Positions 58,146-64,000 of a DNA stretch of 64,000 nt are shown piece by piece. The DNA lies in NCBI GenBank assembly GCA_050084515.1, contig CM114275.1:9114001-9178000 (forward strand), given 5' to 3'. Within the stretch, counting starts at the first letter, position 1; each line of letters opens with the position of its first letter. Made by a program: the position numbers and the translations under genes. The notes beneath the pieces were generated by a model, which had not been told where the DNA came from, did not search any database, and saw only the letters and a list, made by a program, of their open reading frames with translations. Source of the stretch: Blasia pusilla. Its lineage: Eukaryota > Marchantiophyta > Marchantiopsida > Blasiales.

Positions 58146-59730
58146 GATGATGTCTTAAAATTTTCAATTCAAGATGAATTACTTGGGCAAGATGAGAACT
58201 GAAAGGACTCCATTTTCATTGGAGGTTTAACAGCGCAGGTCAAAAAATGAGTTAATTAATTTTGAGGTTTTGGTCACAACTCCATTAGACTTGAAACTTT
58301 GCTAGGAATCTACATACATCCTAATAATCATGCCCACCAAGTTTCAATTGATGATGAGATACTTGGACAAGATGAAAAATCAAAAGATTCCATTCCCATT
58401 GGAGGTTTAAGGCCGCGGGTCAAAAATGAGTTAATAACTTGTGAGGTTTTGGTCACAAATCCATTGGACCTGAAACTTTGTGATGGAGTTAAATTAACCC
58501 AAGGGATCATTTATACCAAGTTTCACATCAAGATGACATACTTGAACAAGATGAAAAATCAAAAGTCTCCATTCTCATTGGAGGTTTAAGGGCACGGGTC
58601 CAAAAATGAGTTAATAGATTTTGAGGTTTTTTTCACAGCTCCATTGGACTTGGAACTTTGTAAGGAATCTTCATACACCCTAAGAATCATTATAAAAAGT
58701 TTCAATTTAAGATGACATACTTGGACAAGATGAAAAATGGAAAGAACCCATTTTGAATTGGAGGTTTAAGGGCGCGGGTCAAAAGATGAGTTAATAAATT
58801 TTGAGGTTTTGGTCACAACTCCATTGGGGTTGAAACTTCTTAAAGATCCAAATACACCCTGGGAATCATTTCTACCCAGTTTCAATTCAAGATGACATAC
58901 TTGGACAAGATGGAGAATCAAAAGAAGCCATTTTGAAGTAAAGGTTTAAGGGCGCGGGTCAAAAGATGAGTAAATAAATTTTGAGGTTTTGTTCACAACT
59001 CCATTGGACTTGAAACTTTTCTAAGGATCTAAATACACCCTAGGAATAATTTTTACGAAGTTTCAATTCAAGATGACATACTTGGACAAGATGAAAAGTG
59101 GAAAGGACCCATTTTGAATCTTGACATACTTGGACAAGATGAAAAATGGAAAGAACCCATTTCGAATTGGAGGTTTAAGGGCGCGGGTCAAAAGATGAGT
59201 GAATACATTTTGAGGTCTTGGTCATAACTCCCTTGGACTTGAAACTTTGCTAAGGAGCTAAATACATCCTGGGTATCATGCCCACCAAGTCTTAATTGAA
59301 GATGAGATACTTGAACAAGATGAAAAATGAAAAGACCCCATTCTCATTGGAGGTTTAAGGGCGCGAGTCAAAAAATGAGTTAATAAATTTTTAGGTTTTG
59401 GTCCATTTTACGTGAAACTTTGCAAGGTGGCTACATGCACCCAGAGGATATTTTTTTACCAATTTTGAATTAAAGATGACTTACTTGGACAAGATGAAAA
59501 ATGAAAGGACTTCATTTTCATTGGAGATTTAACGGCGCGGGTCAAAAAATGATATAATATTTTTTTAGGTTTTGGTCATAACTCCATCAGACTTGAAGCT
59601 TTGCAAGGGAGCTAAATTCACCCTAGGGATCATTTTTACAAAGTTTCAATTGAACATGATAATTGAAACTGTCAATGAAAGGAATAAAAGGACTCCATTT
59701 TCATTAGAGGTTTAACAACGCCGGTCAAAA
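58146..59730 (+). repeat. About 180-bp satellite array, right block (about 8 units)
   Basis: Same unit as the left block, with the GAGGTTTTGGTC box at about 58265, 58444, 58623, 58803, 58983, 59211, 59393 and 59569. The longer step before 59211 contains a local duplication of the TTGACATACTTGGACAAGAT part (59120-59170). Units vary by point changes but the period is held. Confidence 0.92.
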
Positions 59731-60323
59731 GTTTATGGGTAGCTTCTTAGTGAGGGCTTACTCCCTTAATAGTATGATTTTTCTAAAATAATTTATGAAA
59801 TATCCTTATCAAGTAGAAGTAAAAATATTATAAAATATGTAAACTATTTTTTTAATAGAATAAACACAAGAATTAAATTTATATCAAACAAACATTTCAA
59901 TGATTGTATCTTCCACCTTACCCATAGACTTAGAACCCTAGAGAAAACTTTGATCCATTTCACCAACTCACTTCATGACTGACTTATATTCACAAGTTGA
60001 TGATTTGAAAATTTTTCACTTTGGAGACTTGTGAATGTGAGTCGGTGTGAAAATTTTTGAAGTATTTCTTACAAAAAAATGAATGGTACACCACATTTTC
60101 ATTGCTTTGAGAGGAACCTCATACTTATGTACATTACCAAAATTTATATATGAAATCACCCTATCTAATCTGATTCATCATGAGATATATGTAACACTAG
60201 TGTAGATATCTCACCAACTCTTCCATCTCTTCCCCTAGCTCTAGTCATGCGCGTTTCCCCTTCACGAGGAACAACCCTCTCCAACTCACGATCGGCTTCA
60301 CCATCATCTGTTTCTTGTATTGG
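59731..60323. other. AT-rich DNA right of the satellite, no gene recognised
   Basis: No motif or repeat of note. Confidence 0.35.
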
Positions 60324-61200
60324 CTATGTTGGAAACATCTCCCACTCCCTCTCAAAAAATCCAAAAAGATCCTCCTGCATATAACGGGGGTAATAGTATG
60401 TTTGAGGATATCCCCCTTCCGTCCTTAGAGGAATATCTTGCCATAAGAAAGCTAGCAAGATAGTATTTCCAGCCAAATTATCTTCGAGTCTCCTCAAGAC
60501 AATATCATCCACCAATGGATTTTGGTAATTGTTGTGCACAAGTTGTTGAGTAGTGTTGAGGGAATCTTGAACTTCTTATGTATTCAACGCTTGAGCAAAG
60601 AAGAAGTTTTTCGCCTCTCGATCTTAGATATCTATGGCAGTTCCGTGAATAAACTCCCCTCAATTGTACATGTCAATGAAGCGGACTAGCCACGCTCGCC
60701 TAGCCTGATCGATCTTTTGCTGATATGGGATTTCAACGCGAACCACCCCATCTATGTTGACTTCGGGGTTGTAATTTGATCGGGGGCTGCGACTTCCCAA
60801 GCTGAAAGTGAAATTATCTTGCTCTTGGGTCCGTTTGCGATACGTTGGTGGTGCATTACTATTAGGAGCACGGAAAGACATGCCAAAGAGATGATATAGT
60901 CTTTGTGACCAAGCTTGTCTACAAGTTCGACACTTGTGAGATAGTAACATGGCCTTTTGAAGACAATATGAATGGCAATAACAGGCTTTACATGTGTCTG
61001 TCGCGTAGCAACCCTTAGCGGAAATAGGGTTGAAGTATATCATATATTTGGGCATGTGTTTTAGCCCCTCCTTCAACTACTGAAATTTCCTTCATCCAAT
61101 CACGCAGATCTTGATCTTGTCTGTTCTAATTGAGAGGTGTTGGGGCCAACATCAAAGAAGCATAGTTGGCGACATTTGGATCCACAACATTATCCCCATC
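60324..61200 (-). pseudogene. Decayed coding sequence of unknown family (minus strand)
   Basis: One minus-strand frame from 61076 to 60324 (about 250 codons) is interrupted by only three stops: TGA at 60660-60662, then TAA codons at about 60621 and 60576. All three are one transition from CGA or CAA. It contains a Cys-rich stretch (CYATDTCKACYCHSYCLQKA, then HKCRTCRQAW) suggestive of a zinc finger, and YNPEVNIDGVVRVEIPYQQK. Just upstream (61190-61030), a second frame reads DPNVANYASLMLAPTPLN and DWMKEISVVEGGAKTHAQIY. I do not recognise the family; a transposon-borne gene is likely. Confidence 0.4.
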
Positions 61201-61388
61201 TTTGCGCGTAGTAGCACGTAGGGATTTTGCAAATGCAATTCGGTGCAGGTTTGTATGGAAGATACCTCATCAAGTGATGAGTCTGAACATGAAAGCTTGG
61301 ACTGAAGAGTACATAGTTCTGAAGGTTGATGTAGGTTGTTTCTTTATTGACAACCTTGACAATGAGGGCTGCTCTATTTTTTTCCAGA

Positions 61389-63195
61389 GTTGATTGTGGA
61401 CATGTGCTCACACAATCTAAAAGGGAGCCGAGCTCATATAGAAGCACTTCTCTCCAATGAAGGCAGATGTGAGTTATTAGATGGTGTAGAGTGGCAATTG
61501 TGGTCCTTAAAAAGAAGAAGAAGATCCACTTTTAGTGAGATACAGGTGGATAGGATTGGTATATATGATGATGTGATTGATAATGATTGGAGTATAATTC
61601 CTATAAGTGTGTATGTGGAAGAAGAGCCAAAGCAACCATTTCAAGAGAAACTTCCATATTCTAGCTTAGATAATATCGCTGTAGATATAGCAACGAGGAA
61701 AGTGGGATATAATGACATTCTTCCACGCTGTCCATTGGACATAGATATGGTAGTGGTTGCAGAGGAAACTTACTGCCAAGATGGAAAAGGGCAAAAAAAT
61801 GAGGTTGATCTTAAGATCATGAATCCAAGTGATGCGGAGGATCTTAATAGGATGGATCTAAGTGATTCAGTGCTTCAGGTTTCAGCCCAACTTCCCAAAA
61901 TGAACTTGAGCAAGGTTTGCAAGGGAAGCCATTAAGCCTACATCGAGAGATGGAGCTTTGTGTGATGGAAGGGCCAGACTTAGGTGTCCCAAGTTACTCA
62001 AATTCCATGAGTGAATCTCAACAAGACCAAGAGAAGAAAGTGTTACCAAATCCTTATGAAGAGATGCGAAAAGCAACAAATTTTGGCGATCAAGGCTTGC
62101 AAAGATGCCATCTTTGGTAGTACTGATCGTTTGCTATAGTAAGTGTGAATAAGAATATTTATTAGTACAAGGAGACCATGAATAGTAGTGTCATTTCCTT
62201 ATTGAGTGAAATCTCAAAATTGACATGGTTGGTTTTTTTTTAAGTTTGTCAAATGTAATAGGGTCTGGTAGGAGAAAGAGACATCATTCTATACTTGTAG
62301 AGGCAAAAGAACAGCCACCAAGGCAAAGTCTTTGCTTAAAGGAGATAAGCGAATTGGGAGATACTAAGAGTGTTGTAAGTTCACAAGAGTGCACGTTGAC
62401 TCCTTTTGCACAAAATCAGATTTCCGTTATGTCCTCTAACAAGGAGGATGATTATGATAGGCAAGAGGAAGATTTGCCTTATCACGATCACTTACAAGAG
62501 TCATGGGTAGGTTATGAATGTTTCTTTTCTCCAATGGAAATGTCCAGGAAATTTTGGTAATATTGTTAAGGTAGACTAGTTAATAGTTTAATTCCATTGT
62601 TTTTGATTACTTGATTATCTTGTATCTCTTCCAAAATCCCCCTAAATGCACGGAGGGAACCATGCTAGAGAAAGTCCTCCTTTTCAACCTCAACGTTGGA
62701 ATGCACTAAGAGAATCAAATAAAGACTTTTCCTTGGGAAGATCTAGACGATGTGGTCCTCCACCACCATATCCTAGTGAGGCATGGCCATCTAGTGAGAT
62801 GCAATGGAATCCCACACTAGATGGGTGGTTTTCCCCGGCACCCCGCGGCAAGGATATGGTTCATGGCCTTATGGAGCACACAAACAGTGGGCTGGTAGTA
62901 GTGTGTCCTCACAACAACCATGGGTTTCATTTGTAAGTATATGTTCATAGATTTCATATATTTGGTTCATTTTCTTTGTTTTGTATCACTATTCACTCAT
63001 AACTTGTGTTTAATTTTCATGTGGCAATGAACTTAGCGTGGGGGATGAGATCCTCCAGATCCCTATCAAAGAGGTCCATCCCAGCTTATGTATAGAGGAG
63101 GATCTGAGCTACCTCCCAGCGCGAGTCAATCATGTCCCTTGCCTAGGATGACTCTAAGTCCTACTGATGGAGGCCAAAGTATAGGTAAAGTTGGA

Positions 63196-63233
<38 letters not shown>

Positions 63234-63818
63234 GAAATACCACAATTTTCAACACGTTTACTAGCCTACATTAATTGTCCAAAGCTAGAATTCTGGTCAG
63301 TAAAATTTTTAAGGGCTCCCACTTTGCTAAAGTGCAATTTAAGTTTTTCTGATTTTGTGATTTTACTCAGATTTCCATATTGTCCCACTGTTACTACTTA
63401 TGCAAGGGGTAGGGAAAGTAGATCCAAGCATGATGTATGGACAAATGAAGTTAATAAACATAAGGATCTGAATTTGAAACCTCGATGCGAGTTAAAACCA
63501 AATGGGTGTCGTGAAAACAAGTTTCATGGTTATGAGCCTTGGTTGAGTGATCTCAAAGTATAAGTCATGCGTTATCTTGATTTGTCATGTATTGAGATAA
63601 GTAGACAAGACCCTATGAGTATGGCAATGGTTACCAACTACATAAATAAATCCTATATCTATGTTGGTGCACCTGTTTTGGATCCTGAGTTCTTAAGAAA
63701 GAAAATTGCCCAACTATTAAAAATTGAGAGGTCAAGTTTAAAGGCCTATTGGCTGAAGAATGGAGGCTATCGAGAAGTCCCTTGCCATCTTGAATTAAGG
63801 GCGGTGGAGTGGGAATGA
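61389..63818 (+). pseudogene. Predicted multi-exon gene remnant of unknown family (plus strand)
   Basis: A pyrimidine-rich acceptor (ATTTTTTTCCAG) precedes an open frame 61391-61935 containing HIEALLSNEGRCELLDGVEW and a SLDNIAVDIATRKVGYND segment. Further coding-like blocks are 62225-62560, 62646-62936 (Pro/Trp-rich, ending in another frame as GYGSWPYGAHKQWAGSS), and about 63050-63190 (PYQRGPSQLMYRGGSELPPS) ending at a GTAAAG donor. A final block follows a strong acceptor (TGATTTTACTCAG at about 63370) and runs to 63818 through one TAA (63561-63563): DVWTNEVNKHKDLNL, YIYVGAPVLDPEFLRKKIAQ, ERSSLKAYWLKNGGYREV. Splice signals suggest a once-functional gene; frame breaks suggest it is dead. Confidence 0.35.
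63197..63231 (+). repeat. (CT)n microsatellite
   Basis: About 17 uninterrupted CT dinucleotides, within a predicted intron of the gene remnant. Confidence 0.95.
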
Positions 63819-64000
63819 ATGCCAGACTATGTTGGATTCTCAACATCCACTTCTCTAAGCACCATTAATCTGATCGGCCCCCTTGTATGAGGAGAAGCCT
63901 AGATTGATGGTTCCGACTTAGACGTCGGAGGAGTCATAGTAATATGACGTAGGTGGTTTTAGGAGTAGCGTTACTAGGTTTATCTTACCCTATATTGCAT

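Noticed and set aside
55590-59730. Open frames inside the satellite (for example 58299-58589)
   Set aside because: They repeat with the satellite period and are broken in neighbouring units.
1-64000. CRISPR arrays, bacterial operons, rRNA or intact tRNA genes
   Set aside because: No direct-repeat/spacer pattern, no ribosome-binding or operon structure and no complete tRNA or rRNA was seen; the sequence is plant nuclear DNA.

Overview
This window looks like nuclear DNA of a land plant with a repeat-rich genome. Three things point that way: intron-containing plant-type genes, plant-style Ty3/gypsy LTRs with an Asp-tRNA-like primer site, and Helitron-like ends. The R2-like non-LTR element and the overall repeat mix would fit a non-flowering plant (bryophyte or lycophyte), but that placement is inference. 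Two protein genes can be recognised with confidence. One is the 3' part of an RPA-interacting protein gene (1-2189, +), with three exons in the window. The other is a complete three-exon SURP/CID-domain splicing factor resembling CHERP (23583-26962, +, 644 aa). Next to the first lies a predicted two-exon gene for a small, possibly plastid-targeted protein (3331-3892, -), with an orphan first-exon candidate upstream (5212-5361, -).

Layout. 1-5.6 kb: gene-bearing DNA of balanced composition. 5.8-9.8 kb: a decayed minus-strand non-LTR retrotransposon with a CCHC finger, an RT that has lost its catalytic box, a zinc knuckle and a restriction-like endonuclease. 10.1-12.2 kb: an inverted repeat, a tandem array of Helitron-like units, and a second LINE remnant ending exactly at the array. 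12.2-23 kb: AT-rich DNA without intact genes, holding a Helitron Rep remnant (17.8-18.5 kb) and an LTR-element copy (18.84-20.4 kb). 23.1-27.2 kb: the SURP/CID gene. 27.2-36.1 kb: GC-balanced, low-repeat DNA in which I recognise no protein family, although it holds a TATA box plus splice donor, a tRNA-like inverted sequence and a few weak ORFs. 36.2-45.9 kb: Helitron ends, a second and a third copy of the 18.8 kb LTR family, trinucleotide repeats, and a solo LTR with a perfect 5-bp target duplication. 45.9-51.7 kb: Ty3/gypsy integrase, then an extra coiled-coil ORF, an LTR, a primer-binding site and gag, in that order. 52.7-55.5 kb: a decayed hAT transposase. 55.6-59.7 kb: an array of about 17 units of a roughly 180-bp satellite, interrupted by a 1-kb insert. 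60.3-63.8 kb: decayed coding sequence of unknown family on both strands.

Themes. Almost all recognisable coding outside the two genes is mobile-element debris, and its in-frame stops are largely those expected from C-to-T change (CAA, CAG, CGA, TGG), consistent with long-term methylation. The least ordinary items are the extra 3' ORF of the gypsy element, the AAGACT-dense U3 of its LTR, the nucleosome-length satellite, the R2-like non-LTR element and the tandem Helitron array.
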